64,000 nt of DNA from Aeromonas diversa CDC 2478-85 (lineage in GTDB: Bacteria; Pseudomonadota; Gammaproteobacteria; Enterobacterales; Aeromonadaceae): the NCBI RefSeq assembly GCF_000819805.1, contig NZ_CDCE01000016.1, positions 62,001-126,000 of the forward strand, given 5' to 3'. Positions 17,583 through 25,847 of the stretch are shown piece after piece. The translations under genes were made by a program, and so were the position numbers. The number at the start of each line of letters is the position of its first letter. Position 1 is the first letter of the stretch. The notes under the pieces were generated by a model, which saw only the letters and a list, made by a program, of their open reading frames with translations, did no database searches and was not told where the DNA came from.

Positions 17583-18297
17583 GTGACCTCCGGGTCAAGG
17601 CGATACCACCGGCCAGTACTACCAGCGCCAGACCTAGCCACTGGGCCGCATAGGCACGATGGCGCTCGGGGCTCATCACGCTCGGCACATAGTGATAGCG
17701 AAACCCCGGGGTCTGCTGATAGAGCATGAGATTGCCCAAGGGCAGAGCGCTTTGGGCTCTTAGCTCCTCGGGGCGCACGGACTGAATACGGCTGGGATAG
17801 GGGCCAGGCTCGCGATTCTCACCCAGCAACAGCGTGGAGGAGGGGCGGCGTAACAGGCCATCGAGCGCCAGCGTGGCGGGGAGCTCAAGCGCCGGCCGCT
17901 CATTTCTGAGGGGGGGCGCCGGAGTCCATCCCAGATTGACCAGTAGCGCGGGCCCCCCCTGGGTTTGAACCGGGATGATCACGTCATAGCCGACGATGCC
18001 GTCGACCACCTGGTTATCGAGTAGCCAGAGATGGGGGGATAACCAGTCGCCTTGACCATTCAGCCTGAGGCCGTCGAGGCTATCCTCGCCCTTTGCCAAT
18101 AGATCCTTGGCAGAGAGAGGGGCGCCCGAGTGGCTGGCCAGGCGAGCCAGCAGTGCCTCTTTTTCGCTCGCCCTGTGCCATTGCCATAGCGCCAGATGGA
18201 ATAAAAGAGCGCTGACGATCAGTGTCAATAGAAGCAGCCGATGCCTAAGCTTGGATAATCGCATCGTGGGCAATGTCGTCAGCGACAATCGGATCAC
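17575..18297 (-). CDS. surf1: SURF1 family cytochrome oxidase assembly protein
   Basis: A 240-residue SURF1 protein with the usual two terminal membrane helices (about 18-37 and 215-233) and a periplasmic domain between. Conserved pieces are LALWQWHRASEKEALL at the N-terminus, DGIVGYDVIIPVQTQ and LLVNLGWTP in the middle, and AAQWLGLALVVL at the C-terminus. SURF1 delivers heme a to subunit I. The GTG at 18297 is chosen because GGAGG lies 6 nt upstream. The same palindrome supplies the ribosome binding site of the divergent DUF2909 gene. Confidence 0.9.
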   Translation of the reverse strand: MIRLSLTTLPTMRLSKLRHRLLLLTLIVSALLFHLALWQWHRASEKEALLARLASHSGAPLSAKDLLAKGEDSLDGLRLNGQGDWLSPHLWLLDNQVVDGIVGYDVIIPVQTQGGPALLVNLGWTPAPPLRNERPALELPATLALDGLLRRPSSTLLLGENREPGPYPSRIQSVRPEELRAQSALPLGNLMLYQQTPGFRYHYVPSVMSPERHRAYAAQWLGLALVVLAGGIALTRRSHA

Positions 18298-18298
18298 A

Positions 18299-18308
18299 GG
18301 AGGCCTCC
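18299..18308. promoter_or_regulatory. Palindromic Shine-Dalgarno shared by two divergent starts
   Basis: GGAGGCCTCC reads identically on both strands. On the plus strand GGAGG lies 5 nt before the DUF2909 ATG (18309). On the minus strand it lies 6 nt before the surf1 GTG (18297). Only 11 bp separate the two start codons, so neither promoter can be in the gap. A transcript crossing the site could also fold it into a hairpin. Confidence 0.8.
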
Positions 18309-18509
18309 ATGCTCATCAAGTCCGTCGTGGTCGTGCTATTGCTGCTTATCCTGGGTCAGCTCCTTCAGGCTCTCTGGCTCATGGTTGCCGCCCGGCAGGC
18401 TAATTCCTTGCCTTTGGGGCGTCGGGTGCTGCTGTCTGCCCTGCTGGTACTACTGCTGGTGATTGCCCTGCAACTGGGTTGGATCACCCCCCACTATCGT
18501 CCCTACTAA
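18309..18509 (+). CDS. DUF2909 twin-transmembrane protein
   Basis: A 66-residue protein made almost entirely of two membrane helices (about 3-26 and 42-60) joined by a basic loop ARQANSLPLGRR. This is the DUF2909 pattern, a small gene regularly found between cox3 and surf1 in gammaproteobacteria and presumed to assist aa3 oxidase. It is the only plus-strand gene inside the minus-strand oxidase run, so read-through transcripts from coxC to surf1 would be antisense to it. Confidence 0.8.
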   Translation: MLIKSVVVVLLLLILGQLLQALWLMVAARQANSLPLGRRVLLSALLVLLLVIALQLGWITPHYRPY

Positions 18510-18529
18510 TACCCGCCTGTTGCGTCCGT

Positions 18530-19399
18530 TTAGAGCAGATAGACAAAGGTGAAGAGGCAGAGCCAGACCACGTCTACGAAGTGCCAATACCAGGCCGCCG
18601 CCTGAAAGCCGAAGTGATGCTCTGGCGTGAAGTGATCCCGCAGCACGATGCGCAGCCAGATCACCGTCAGCATGATGGCCCCCAGAGTCACATGCAGCCC
18701 GTGGAAGCCGGTGAGCATGAAGAAGGTGTTGCCATAGATGCCGGTGTCGAGTCTCAGCCCGAGCTCCCGGTAGGCGTGCAGGTACTCAACTCCCTGAAGA
18801 ATGAGGAAGCCGGTTCCCAGCAGCAGGGTCAGTAGCAGCATGATCTTGAGGCGCAGTCGTTGACCTCTCTCCAGCGCCTGATGGGCAAACTGCAGGGTGA
18901 CCGAAGAGGTGAGTAGGAGCAGGGTGTTGATAAGTGGCAGCCCTTGCCAGGGCATGGCCTGGGTCTGTGTTCCCCCCGGCGTCTTGGTCATGGGCCAATG
19001 GGCGGTGAAGTCGGGCCAGAGTAACTGGCCGGTCAGAACATGGTGCCCTTCTCCACCGAGCCAGGGCATGGCGATGAGGCGGGCATAGAAGAGGGCGCCG
19101 AAGAAGGCAAGAAAGAACATGATCTCCGAGAAGATAAACCAGCTCATGCCCTGACGAAACGAGCGATCCATCTGGCCGCTGTAGAGGCCGCCCAGCGACT
19201 CACCGATGATATGGCGAAACCAGCCCACCAACATCAGCAGCAGCAAGAGGGCGCCGGCCAGGAGCAGGTAGCGACCCATGCCGCTCTGCTGGTGAGCCAA
19301 CTCGTTAACCAGGGTGCCGGCGCCCAGAGCCAGTAAGAAGAGGGCGATGGCGCCCACTATGGGCCAGGGGCTCTGCGCGGGAACATAGTAGCGGTTCAT
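18530..19399 (-). CDS. coxC: Cytochrome c oxidase subunit III
   Basis: A 289-residue, seven-helix subunit III. Recognisable stretches are FRQGMSWFIFSEIMFFLAFF around the second and third helices, YGNTFFMLTGFHGLHVTLGA, and the C-terminal HFGFQAAAWYWHFVDVVWLCLF. It stabilises the subunit I-II core and proton uptake. Its start overlaps the ctaG stop by 4 bp. Its stop is 21 bp from the end of the convergent DUF2909 gene. Confidence 0.95.
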   Translation of the reverse strand: MNRYYVPAQSPWPIVGAIALFLLALGAGTLVNELAHQQSGMGRYLLLAGALLLLLMLVGWFRHIIGESLGGLYSGQMDRSFRQGMSWFIFSEIMFFLAFFGALFYARLIAMPWLGGEGHHVLTGQLLWPDFTAHWPMTKTPGGTQTQAMPWQGLPLINTLLLLTSSVTLQFAHQALERGQRLRLKIMLLLTLLLGTGFLILQGVEYLHAYRELGLRLDTGIYGNTFFMLTGFHGLHVTLGAIMLTVIWLRIVLRDHFTPEHHFGFQAAAWYWHFVDVVWLCLFTFVYLL

Positions 19400-19935
19400 G
19401 GTTTCTTCACCTGTGCAGTGCTGATGTCATAGAGGGTGTAGGAGAGCGTGATGGTGTTGATCTCGGGCGGCAGAGCCGGGTCAACATAGAACTGCAGCGC
19501 CATCTCCTTGCGCTCTCCTCCCTTGAGAGTCTGCTGCTCGAAGCAAAAGCAGGCCATCTTCTTGAAATAAGCCGCGGCGGGCCCCGGTGAGACGGAGGGG
19601 ACGGCTTGTCCCGTCATGGCATCAGGCGTCGGGTTGTAGGCTAGATAGTGGATGAGCCGGGTCTCACCTGGATGTACCGACACGCGGGTCACCCCGGGTT
19701 CAAATTGCCATGCCATCGGGGGAGCGGTATGAGCGAGAAATTCCACCCGTATCTCGCGGCGGTTGTCGACCTGACGCGTCGGTTGGCTGGCCGGGCGCGA
19801 TGCCGTCTTGCCGTTGAGTCCGGTGGCCTGACAGAAGAGATCGTAGAGGGGCACCAGGGAGAACGAAAAGCCGAACATCAAGACGATGAGCAGTAGCAGT
19901 CGCTTGATAAGTGGCGCGTGATCGGGCGTCGTCAT
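19396..19935 (-). CDS. ctaG: Cytochrome c oxidase assembly protein CtaG/Cox11
   Basis: A 179-residue Cox11 protein with one N-terminal membrane helix (about 12-32) and a periplasmic immunoglobulin-like domain. The copper-binding segment AAYFKKMACFCFEQQTLKGGE holds the CFCF pair that delivers copper to the CuB site of subunit I. VPLYDLFCQATGLNG after the helix is also typical of the family. Its ATG at 19935 lies 4 bp after the coxA stop and overlaps the coxC start at the other end. Confidence 0.94.
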   Translation of the reverse strand: MTTPDHAPLIKRLLLLIVLMFGFSFSLVPLYDLFCQATGLNGKTASRPASQPTRQVDNRREIRVEFLAHTAPPMAWQFEPGVTRVSVHPGETRLIHYLAYNPTPDAMTGQAVPSVSPGPAAAYFKKMACFCFEQQTLKGGERKEMALQFYVDPALPPEINTITLSYTLYDISTAQVKKP

Positions 19936-19939
19936 GGTG

Positions 19940-21514
19940 TCACTCTACCTTGGGGGGCGTGGTGAAACTGTGGTAGGGCGGTGGCGAAGAGAGGGTCCAC
20001 TCCAGCCCCTCGGCCCCTTCCCAGACTTTTGCCGCAGCCGCTTTGCCCGAGCGAATACATTTAATGACCACCCAGACAAAGAGTAATTGCGACAGACCGA
20101 AGGCGAAGCCCCCTATGCTGATAAGCGCATTGAGGTCGGCAAATTGCAGGGCGTAGTCGGGAATTCGTCTGGGCATGCCGGCCAGTCCAACAAAGTGCAT
20201 GGGGAAGAAGAGCAGATTGACCGAGACGAGGGAGCACCAGAAGTGCCACTGCCCGAGCCGTTCGTCATAGTGGTGGCCTGTCCATTTTGGTAGCCAGAAG
20301 TAGGCCGCAGCGATGAGGGAAAAAATGGCTCCGGTGACCAGAACATAGTGGAAGTGGGCCACCACGAAATAGGTGTCGTGGTATTGGAAGTCGGCCGGCG
20401 TGATGGCCAACATCAGGCCGGAAAAGCCGCCAATGGTGAAGAGCACGATGAAGGCGATGGCAAACAGCATGGGGGTCTCGAAGGTCATGGCGCCGCGCCA
20501 CATGGTGGCCACCCAGTTGAAGACCTTCACACCGGTGGGCACCGCAATCAGCATGGTGCTGTACATGAAGAAGAGCTCGGCAACGACCGGCAGGCCGGTG
20601 GTAAACATGTGGTGTGCCCAGACGATGAAGGAGAGCAGGGCAATGCTGCAGGTGGCATAAACCATGGAGCGATAGCCAAACAGGGGTTTGCGGGCGAATG
20701 TCGGCACTATGGTGGAGATGATGCCAAAGGCCGGCAGGATCATGATGTAGACCTCGGGGTGGCCAAAGAACCAGAAGATGTGCTGAAACATCACGGGATC
20801 GCCGCCGCCCGCCGCATCGAAGAAGCTGGTGCCAAAGAATTTGTCGGTCAGCACCATGGTTACGGCAGCGGCCAGTACCGGCATGACGGCAAGCAGCAAA
20901 AAGGCGGTGATGAGCCAGGTCCAGACGAAGAGCGGGAGTTTCATCCAGCTCATGCCGGGCGCCCTCAGATTGAAGATGGTGACGATCACATTGATGGCAC
21001 CCATGATGGAGGAGATCCCCATCATGTGAACGGCAAACACAAAGAGGGCCGTGCTGTTACCACTGTACTTGGTCGACAGAGGGGCATAGAAGGTCCATCC
21101 CGAACTGGGACCGCCACCATCCATGAAGAGGGTGAGCAGCAGCAGGCTGAAGGCGAAGGGGAGGATCCAGAAGCTCCAGTTGTTCATTCGCGGCAGCGCC
21201 ATATCGGGGGCACCTATCATTATGGGAATGAGCCAGTTGGCCAGGCCGGTAAAGGCGGGCATAACGGCACCAAAGACCATGACGAGGCCATGCACCGTCG
21301 TCATCTGGTTAAAGAAGAGGGGATTGACCAGTTGCAGCCCGGGCTGGAAGAGCTCGGCCCGGATCACCATGGCCATAGAGCCGCCGACAAAAAACATGGT
21401 CAGGGAGAAGAGCAGGTAGAGAGTGCCGATATCCTTGTGATTGGTGGTGTAGAGCCAACGCAGGATGCCGGGTTGAGGATGGTGCCCCTGCTGATGTGAG
21501 ATCTCCTCGCTCAT
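19940..21514 (-). CDS. coxA: Cytochrome c oxidase subunit I
   Basis: A 524-residue, 12-helix heme-copper oxidase core. Heme a ligands are His75 and His389, the heme a3 ligand is His387, and CuB ligands are His252, His301 and His302. Tyr256 in HPEVYIMILPAFGI is the cross-linked tyrosine of the A-type family. Lys330 in PTGVKVFNW fits the K-channel. AAGGAGAG upstream of the ATG at 21514 decides the start. It is the second gene of coxB-coxA-ctaG-coxC, 9 bp after coxB. Confidence 0.96.
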   Translation of the reverse strand: MSEEISHQQGHHPQPGILRWLYTTNHKDIGTLYLLFSLTMFFVGGSMAMVIRAELFQPGLQLVNPLFFNQMTTVHGLVMVFGAVMPAFTGLANWLIPIMIGAPDMALPRMNNWSFWILPFAFSLLLLTLFMDGGGPSSGWTFYAPLSTKYSGNSTALFVFAVHMMGISSIMGAINVIVTIFNLRAPGMSWMKLPLFVWTWLITAFLLLAVMPVLAAAVTMVLTDKFFGTSFFDAAGGGDPVMFQHIFWFFGHPEVYIMILPAFGIISTIVPTFARKPLFGYRSMVYATCSIALLSFIVWAHHMFTTGLPVVAELFFMYSTMLIAVPTGVKVFNWVATMWRGAMTFETPMLFAIAFIVLFTIGGFSGLMLAITPADFQYHDTYFVVAHFHYVLVTGAIFSLIAAAYFWLPKWTGHHYDERLGQWHFWCSLVSVNLLFFPMHFVGLAGMPRRIPDYALQFADLNALISIGGFAFGLSQLLFVWVVIKCIRSGKAAAAKVWEGAEGLEWTLSSPPPYHSFTTPPKVE

Positions 21515-21523
21515 GGTCTCTCC

Positions 21524-22660
21524 TTATTGTCCATCCTTGATGGCCTGCACCTCGGCAGGTTGGATCACATCACCCGTGCTGTTGCCCCAGGCGTTGCGCT
21601 CGTAGGTAATGAGGGCGGCAATCTCCTTACTGCCGAGCTGCTGGCCAAAGGCCTGCATCGCGGTCCCGGCACGTCCATGGAGCACCACTCTAATATGCTC
21701 TGCTCGGTTGGCGCTCCGGGTGGTGATTGGGCTGCCTTTGAGTGCCGGGAAGATACCGGGCATACCTGTTCCCCCCACCTGGTGGCAGGCGGCGCAATGA
21801 CCATTGAAGAGGGTCTCTCCGAGGGCCATGGCCTCAGCCATGGTGAGCTGTTCGCTGGCCTGGGCCTGCTCTTTGGCCGCAGAGCTCGCCTGCGCCTCGC
21901 TCTGGCTGGCAATCCACTGCTCGAACTCGTCCTGCGGCTTGGCGATGACGACGATGGGCATGAAGCCATGATCCTTGCCGCACAGCTCGGCGCACTGTCC
22001 ACGGTAGATGCCGGGTTTATCGATCCGGGTCCAGGCTTCATTGATATAGCCGGGATTGGCGTCTTTTTTCACTGCAAAGGCGGGAACCCACCAGGAGTGA
22101 ATGACGTCATCCGAGGTGGTCAGCAGCCGGATCTTCTTACCCGTGGGTAGCGCTAGCGGGTTGTCTACCTCCAGCAGATAGGTCTCACCTTTCGCGGCCT
22201 GGCCGTGGATCTGCTCGGTCGGCGTCGAGAGGCGAGAGTAGAAGGCCACCGGGTGCTCGAGATACTTGTAGTGCCACTTCCATTGAGATCCAGTGATAAG
22301 CACCGTCAAATCCGCCCTGCTGGTATCGTCCATCTTCAGCAGCGTCGAGGTGGCCGGCGCCGCCATGGCAATGAGAATGAGCACGGGAATCGCAGTCCAG
22401 AGCAGCTCTATTCGGGTGCTCTCGTGAAAGTGGGCTGGGGTAGCTCCGCGAGAGCGGCGGTGGTGAATGATGGCCCAGAACATGACGCCAAATACCACCA
22501 GCGCGATCAGGCAGCAGATGATGAAGATGGTCATGTGCAGCTGATACACCTGCTGGCTGATCGCAGTGACCCCCTGGGTCATATTGAGTTGTATGGCCGC
22601 CGTCGGCATCGAGGCGGTCAGCAGGAGCCAGGCTCCCATGCCGATTCCTTTTTTCTTCAC
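21524..22660 (-). CDS. coxB: Cytochrome c oxidase subunit II with fused cytochrome c domain (caa3 type)
   Basis: A 378-residue subunit II. A signal sequence and two membrane helices (about 42-65 and 88-106) are followed by the cupredoxin domain. CuA ligands are His188, Cys223, Cys227, His231 and Met234, seen in GQCAELCGKDHGFM. A C-terminal cytochrome c domain carries CAACH at 289-293, with a methionine later as probable sixth ligand, so this is a caa3-type oxidase. The start is a GTG at 22660 with AGGAGG 5 nt upstream. The longer frame with an ATG at 22717 lacks such a site. It is the first gene of the oxidase operon. Confidence 0.93.
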   Translation of the reverse strand: MKKKGIGMGAWLLLTASMPTAAIQLNMTQGVTAISQQVYQLHMTIFIICCLIALVVFGVMFWAIIHHRRSRGATPAHFHESTRIELLWTAIPVLILIAMAAPATSTLLKMDDTSRADLTVLITGSQWKWHYKYLEHPVAFYSRLSTPTEQIHGQAAKGETYLLEVDNPLALPTGKKIRLLTTSDDVIHSWWVPAFAVKKDANPGYINEAWTRIDKPGIYRGQCAELCGKDHGFMPIVVIAKPQDEFEQWIASQSEAQASSAAKEQAQASEQLTMAEAMALGETLFNGHCAACHQVGGTGMPGIFPALKGSPITTRSANRAEHIRVVLHGRAGTAMQAFGQQLGSKEIAALITYERNAWGNSTGDVIQPAEVQAIKDGQ

Positions 22661-22997
22661 GCCGCCCTCCTGAGGTGGCGTCATCAGTTGAAACCACCGA
22701 AGAAGATCCCCAATCACCAGTCGGAAAATCGATAATTAAATCCAACCTACTGATATTTAAGATTTATTGGTTCTCGTAACATGTAAGTAAAGTATTAGTT
22801 CACTTTGAGGAAATCACCAATCGCTCAGCCGAAGACCCCCCGTGGTTGAGAGTGTTGATTGGGGTGGTCGTGGGTCGATACCTTGCAGGGTAGAGAAGTG
22901 CAGTCTTTATTTATGAAAACTGCACTCCGGGCGAGCCGGGTGTCAGGCGTCGTCCATTGGGATAAGGTCAATCCCGCTGTCGATAAGGAATGGAACC
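22661..22997. other. Divergent control region between coxB and the Yip1 gene
   Basis: This is 337 bp with no coding signal on either strand. It is AT-rich between 22730 and 22800, where the coxB promoter probably lies, but I cannot fix -10/-35 boxes with confidence. It contains the inverted repeat listed separately at 22897-22926. The Yip1 leader carries AAGGA upstream of the ATG at 22998. No FNR-type TTGATnnnnATCAA site is visible. Confidence 0.5.
22897..22926. repeat. Inverted repeat upstream of the Yip1 gene
   Basis: AGTGCAGT (22897-22904) and ACTGCACT (22919-22926) are perfect 8-bp inverted repeats 14 bp apart. The spacer is AT-rich. There is no T-run, so this is more like an operator or a transcript hairpin than a terminator. 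Confidence 0.5.
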
Positions 22998-23597
22998 ATG
23001 ATCCTTAACCACCTCTGGGGGCTTTATGCTCACCCGAAAGATGAATGGCATGAGATAGACGAGCATCACGAGAGTTTTCGCAATAGCTTGAGCCACATCT
23101 TGATCGTGGCGCTGGTACCATCCGTTTGTGCTTACTATTCGGCCGTGCACATCGGATGGAGTATCGGGGTTGGCGAGCCCATTCGACTCACGGCAGAGAG
23201 TGCTATGCTGCTGTCGATCGCCATGTATATCGCTCTGGTTGCCGGGGTCTTCGCGCTAGCCTATCTCGCGCATTGGATGGGGCACACCTTTGGCTCTGAC
23301 CCTACCTATACCAAGGCGCTCGAGTTGGCTGCATACACGTCGACCCCCCTCTTCATGGTGGGCCTGGCGGCCTTTTACCCGCATCTTTGGTTCGTCATGA
23401 TGGTGGGTCTGGCGGGGCTGGCCTACTCTATCTACCTGCTCTACGTGGGGGTGCCGATCTTGATGCACATAACCCCGGAGCAGGGGTTCATCTATGCCAG
23501 CTCGGTCGTGACGGTGGGGCTGGTGTTACTGGTGTGTGTGCTAGCGGCGACCGCCATTCTTTGGGGGTCGGGTTTTGCTCCTGTCTTTACCAGCTAG
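22998..23597 (+). CDS. Yip1 family inner-membrane protein
   Basis: A 199-residue protein with about five membrane helices (roughly 33-50, 70-90, 105-125, 130-150 and 170-193). The N-terminal LNHLWGLYAHPKDEWHEI and the loop HPKDEW are typical of bacterial Yip1-domain proteins of unknown function. AAGGA sits 8 nt before the ATG. It is divergent from coxB and followed by its own terminator, so it is probably monocistronic. Confidence 0.8.
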   Translation: MILNHLWGLYAHPKDEWHEIDEHHESFRNSLSHILIVALVPSVCAYYSAVHIGWSIGVGEPIRLTAESAMLLSIAMYIALVAGVFALAYLAHWMGHTFGSDPTYTKALELAAYTSTPLFMVGLAAFYPHLWFVMMVGLAGLAYSIYLLYVGVPILMHITPEQGFIYASSVVTVGLVLLVCVLAATAILWGSGFAPVFTS

Positions 23598-23658
23598 CGT
23601 GTGTCATCGGAAGGCTTGGGTCCGGCAGCAGGGCGTTTGAGTCGTTTGATGAGCGTTG

Positions 23659-23685
23659 ATCCGGGCTTCGGCCCGGATTCTTGTT
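23659..23685 (+). terminator. Terminator downstream of the Yip1 gene
   Basis: ATCCGGGC (23659-23666), the stable tetraloop TTCG and GCCCGGAT (23671-23678) form an 8-bp stem followed by the T-rich TCTTGTT. Confidence 0.75.
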
Positions 23686-23724
23686 ACCTGCGTCGCTGGC
23701 ATAGGCTAGGGTAGTCGCCCTTTA

Positions 23725-23767
23725 AAAACAAAGGGTTAGCCTCATTGAGAGACTAACCCTTTGTTTT
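23725..23767 (-). terminator. Bidirectional terminator after tRNA-Thr
   Basis: A perfect 15-bp inverted repeat: AAAACAAAGGGTTAG (23725-23739) and CTAACCCTTTGTTTT (23753-23767) with a 13-nt loop. A/T tracts at both ends let it work on both strands. It begins 4 bp after the tRNA 3' end and serves as the tRNA terminator. Confidence 0.85.
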
Positions 23768-23770
23768 ATC

Positions 23771-23846
23771 TGGTGCCGGAGACAGGAGTCGAACCTGCGA
23801 CCTTCGCATTACGAATGCGCTGCTCTACCAACTGAGCTACACCGGC
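23771..23846 (-). tRNA. thrW: tRNA-Thr (anticodon CGT)
   Basis: A 76-nt cloverleaf with encoded 3' CCA. The anticodon stem GCGCA/TGCGA frames the loop TTCGTAA, so the anticodon is CGT, reading ACG. The D-arm GCTCAGTTGGTAGAGC and T-loop TTCGACT are canonical, and the body closely follows E. coli thrW. The acceptor stem has a T6-T67 mismatch in an otherwise paired GCCGGTG/CTCCGGC helix. Confidence 0.95.
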
Positions 23847-23857
23847 TACGTGGCTAG

Positions 23858-23885
23858 ATGATAGAAAAAAACCATTTTGAGTCAA
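23858..23885 (-). promoter_or_regulatory. Promoter of tRNA-Thr
   Basis: On the minus strand, -35 TTGACT (23885-23880), a 16-bp spacer and -10 TATCAT (23863-23858). The predicted transcript start falls about 5 nt before the mature tRNA 5' end, which fits a stable-RNA promoter. Confidence 0.75.
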
Positions 23886-23935
23886 TGGGTTGTTTAAAAA
23901 AACTTGAGTCGTACCCGATTTTGGCGCGGTTTCAC

Positions 23936-24691
23936 TCAGCCGTGTAAGGCGCGCAGCTCGTCAAACTCAGCGATGCGCGGATGACCCCGGCGCTCGAGGA
24001 ATCCAAGTAAGGTATCGGGACTGCGAGCCAGCAGCCGTTCGGGGGGAAAGCCGGTCTCTTCCACCAGGCGATCACAATGTCCGAAATCGCCCAGAGTGAA
24101 CGCGACATGAGAGTCAGAACCGAAGGCGAGCCAAGCGCCATGATCTCTGGCGGCTTCGACAATGGCGCGGCAATTGGACTCGCTGCCCCTGCGGGAGTGT
24201 TCGAAGGACGAGTTGTTGACCTCGAGCGCTACCCTATGTTCCGCCGCCGCCTTGACCACGGCATCGATGTCGATGGGAAAGGCGGGATTGCCCGGATGGC
24301 TGATGATGTCGACCCTGCCGCTGCGAATGGCGTTAATCATGGCCCGGGTGTGGCTGTCCCGATCGCGAGGAGGGAAGACGGGCTCATGGAAGCCGGCCAT
24401 GATGAGGTCAAGCGTCGGGAGATAATGATCAGGAAAATCGATATCTCCGGCCTCATTTTTGATATTGGCCTCGATCCCGCGCAGTATACCGATCCCATCG
24501 ACCACCCTCGGTAATACCCTGAGGTTGACGAAGTGCCAGTAGTGGGGCGCATCGGCCATCTCAGGGCCATGATCCGTGGTGGCAAACAGGGCTATACCCT
24601 TGGCCCGGGCCACTGGCAGATAGTCGTGAATGGTGCTGTAGGCGTGGGTGCTGGCAATGGTATGGGTGTGGGTGTCAACCAGATACTTCAT
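23936..24691 (-). CDS. PHP-domain phosphatase, YcdX family
   Basis: A 251-residue PHP (polymerase and histidinol phosphatase) protein. The metal-binding motifs are visible: DTHTHT near residue 6, TTDHGPEM near 39, GIEANI near 70, and later HPGNPAFP and FGSDSHVAF. They form the trinuclear zinc site of the YcdX group of small phosphatases. The physiological substrate is not known. GGAGGAG upstream of the ATG at 24691 decides the start. It is separate from the tRNA promoter downstream. Confidence 0.9.
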   Translation of the reverse strand: MKYLVDTHTHTIASTHAYSTIHDYLPVARAKGIALFATTDHGPEMADAPHYWHFVNLRVLPRVVDGIGILRGIEANIKNEAGDIDFPDHYLPTLDLIMAGFHEPVFPPRDRDSHTRAMINAIRSGRVDIISHPGNPAFPIDIDAVVKAAAEHRVALEVNNSSFEHSRRGSESNCRAIVEAARDHGAWLAFGSDSHVAFTLGDFGHCDRLVEETGFPPERLLARSPDTLLGFLERRGHPRIAEFDELRALHG

Positions 24692-24880
24692 GGGCGCTCC
24701 TCCGGAGTGAGCAGCCAGCATAACAAATCGACTCGGCGGGGACCATTGGCGCGCCTTGCTCCCCGTTCCGCTTTACCCAGGTTTCTCGTTAAAGGGTGAT
24801 GAACCTTTTTCCGGGATCTCTACAAGTGGCGCAAACTTGGTTATCATGCGCGACCTTTGGATATCTGTTGGAGAGAAGCG

Positions 24881-25819
24881 ATGTCGATTAACTGGTTCCC
24901 AGGCCACATGCACAAGGCGAGAAAAGAGATCGCCGAGGTGATGCCCCAGGTCGATGTCATCATCGAGATGATCGATGCTCGCATTCCTTTCTCCAGCGAG
25001 AATCCCATGGTGCCTGAGCTGCGCGGTGACAAGCCTGTCATCAAGGTGCTTAACAAGGCAGATCTGGCCGATCCTGCGATCACGGCCCTCTGGGTCGCCC
25101 ATATGGAGAAAGAGACGGGGATCCGTGCCCTGCCGTTGACGCAGCAAAAGCCAGAGGAAATCAAGAGCCTGCTGGCGCTGTGCCACGAGATGGTGCCGGA
25201 CCGTGACAAGGAGCTGCGCGGCGTTCGTGCCATGATCATGGGGATCCCGAACGTGGGCAAGTCGACCCTGATCAACACCCTGGCCGGACGCATTATCGCC
25301 AAGACCGGTAACGAGGCCGGGGTGACCAAGTCTCAGCAGCGCATCAAGCTCGATGGCAACATCATCTTGACCGATACCCCCGGCTTTCTCTGGCCCAAGC
25401 TGAGCCCGGCCTCCTGTGGCTATCGCCTGGCGGTGACCGGTGCCATCAAAGATACAGTGATCGACTATGCGGATATCGCGCTGTTTGCCGCCGAATACCT
25501 GCTCAAGGCGTACCCACAGCGCCTCATGGAACGCTACCAGTTGACCGAGCTGCCGGGCAGCGATATTGAACTGATGGATGCCATCGCCGAGCGGCGTGGC
25601 TGCATGCGTAAGGGGGGGGTATCCGATCTGCACAAGGTTTCTGAGATCCTGATCCACGAGCTGCGTATGGGGCAGCTTGGCCCCGTCACGCTGGAGACGC
25701 CCGAGATGGTGGGCCAGGAGCAAATAGAGGCAGAGCAGGAGGAAGCCCGCAAAGCCGCCGACAAGGCAGAGCGGGACAAGATCCGCCAAGCCAAGGCGCG
25801 CAAGCGTTACGGTAAATAA
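24881..25819 (+). CDS. ylqF: Ribosome biogenesis GTPase YlqF/RbgA
   Basis: A 312-residue circularly permuted GTPase. The order is G4 NKADL (about residue 59), G1 GIPNVGKSTLIN (about 122) and G3 DTPG (about 167), as expected for the YlqF/YawG group. The start INWFPGHMHKARKEI is diagnostic. Bacillus RbgA promotes late assembly of the 50S subunit; the role here is inferred. The C-terminal tail is long, acidic and then lysine-rich. GGAGAG precedes the ATG at 24881. Confidence 0.92.
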   Translation: MSINWFPGHMHKARKEIAEVMPQVDVIIEMIDARIPFSSENPMVPELRGDKPVIKVLNKADLADPAITALWVAHMEKETGIRALPLTQQKPEEIKSLLALCHEMVPDRDKELRGVRAMIMGIPNVGKSTLINTLAGRIIAKTGNEAGVTKSQQRIKLDGNIILTDTPGFLWPKLSPASCGYRLAVTGAIKDTVIDYADIALFAAEYLLKAYPQRLMERYQLTELPGSDIELMDAIAERRGCMRKGGVSDLHKVSEILIHELRMGQLGPVTLETPEMVGQEQIEAEQEEARKAADKAERDKIRQAKARKRYGK

Positions 25820-25822
25820 GAG

Positions 25823-25845
25823 ACGGCCCGTGAGGGCCGTTTTGC
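25823..25845 (+). terminator. Terminator of ylqF
   Basis: ACGGCCC (25823-25829), loop GTGA, GGGCCGT (25834-25840), then TTTTGCTTTT. It ends just before the stop of the convergent deacetylase gene. Confidence 0.85.
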
Positions 25846-25847
25846 TT

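Noticed and set aside
20348..21499. 383-codon plus-strand open frame over coxA
   Set aside because: coxA has every catalytic ligand. The antisense product is rich in His, Gly and Glu with no fold signature.
23725..23767. Long inverted repeat considered as a mobile-element end or attachment site beside the tRNA
   Set aside because: The A/T-flanked stem, 4 bp after the tRNA end, is a bidirectional terminator. There is no integrase or duplicated tRNA 3' end.
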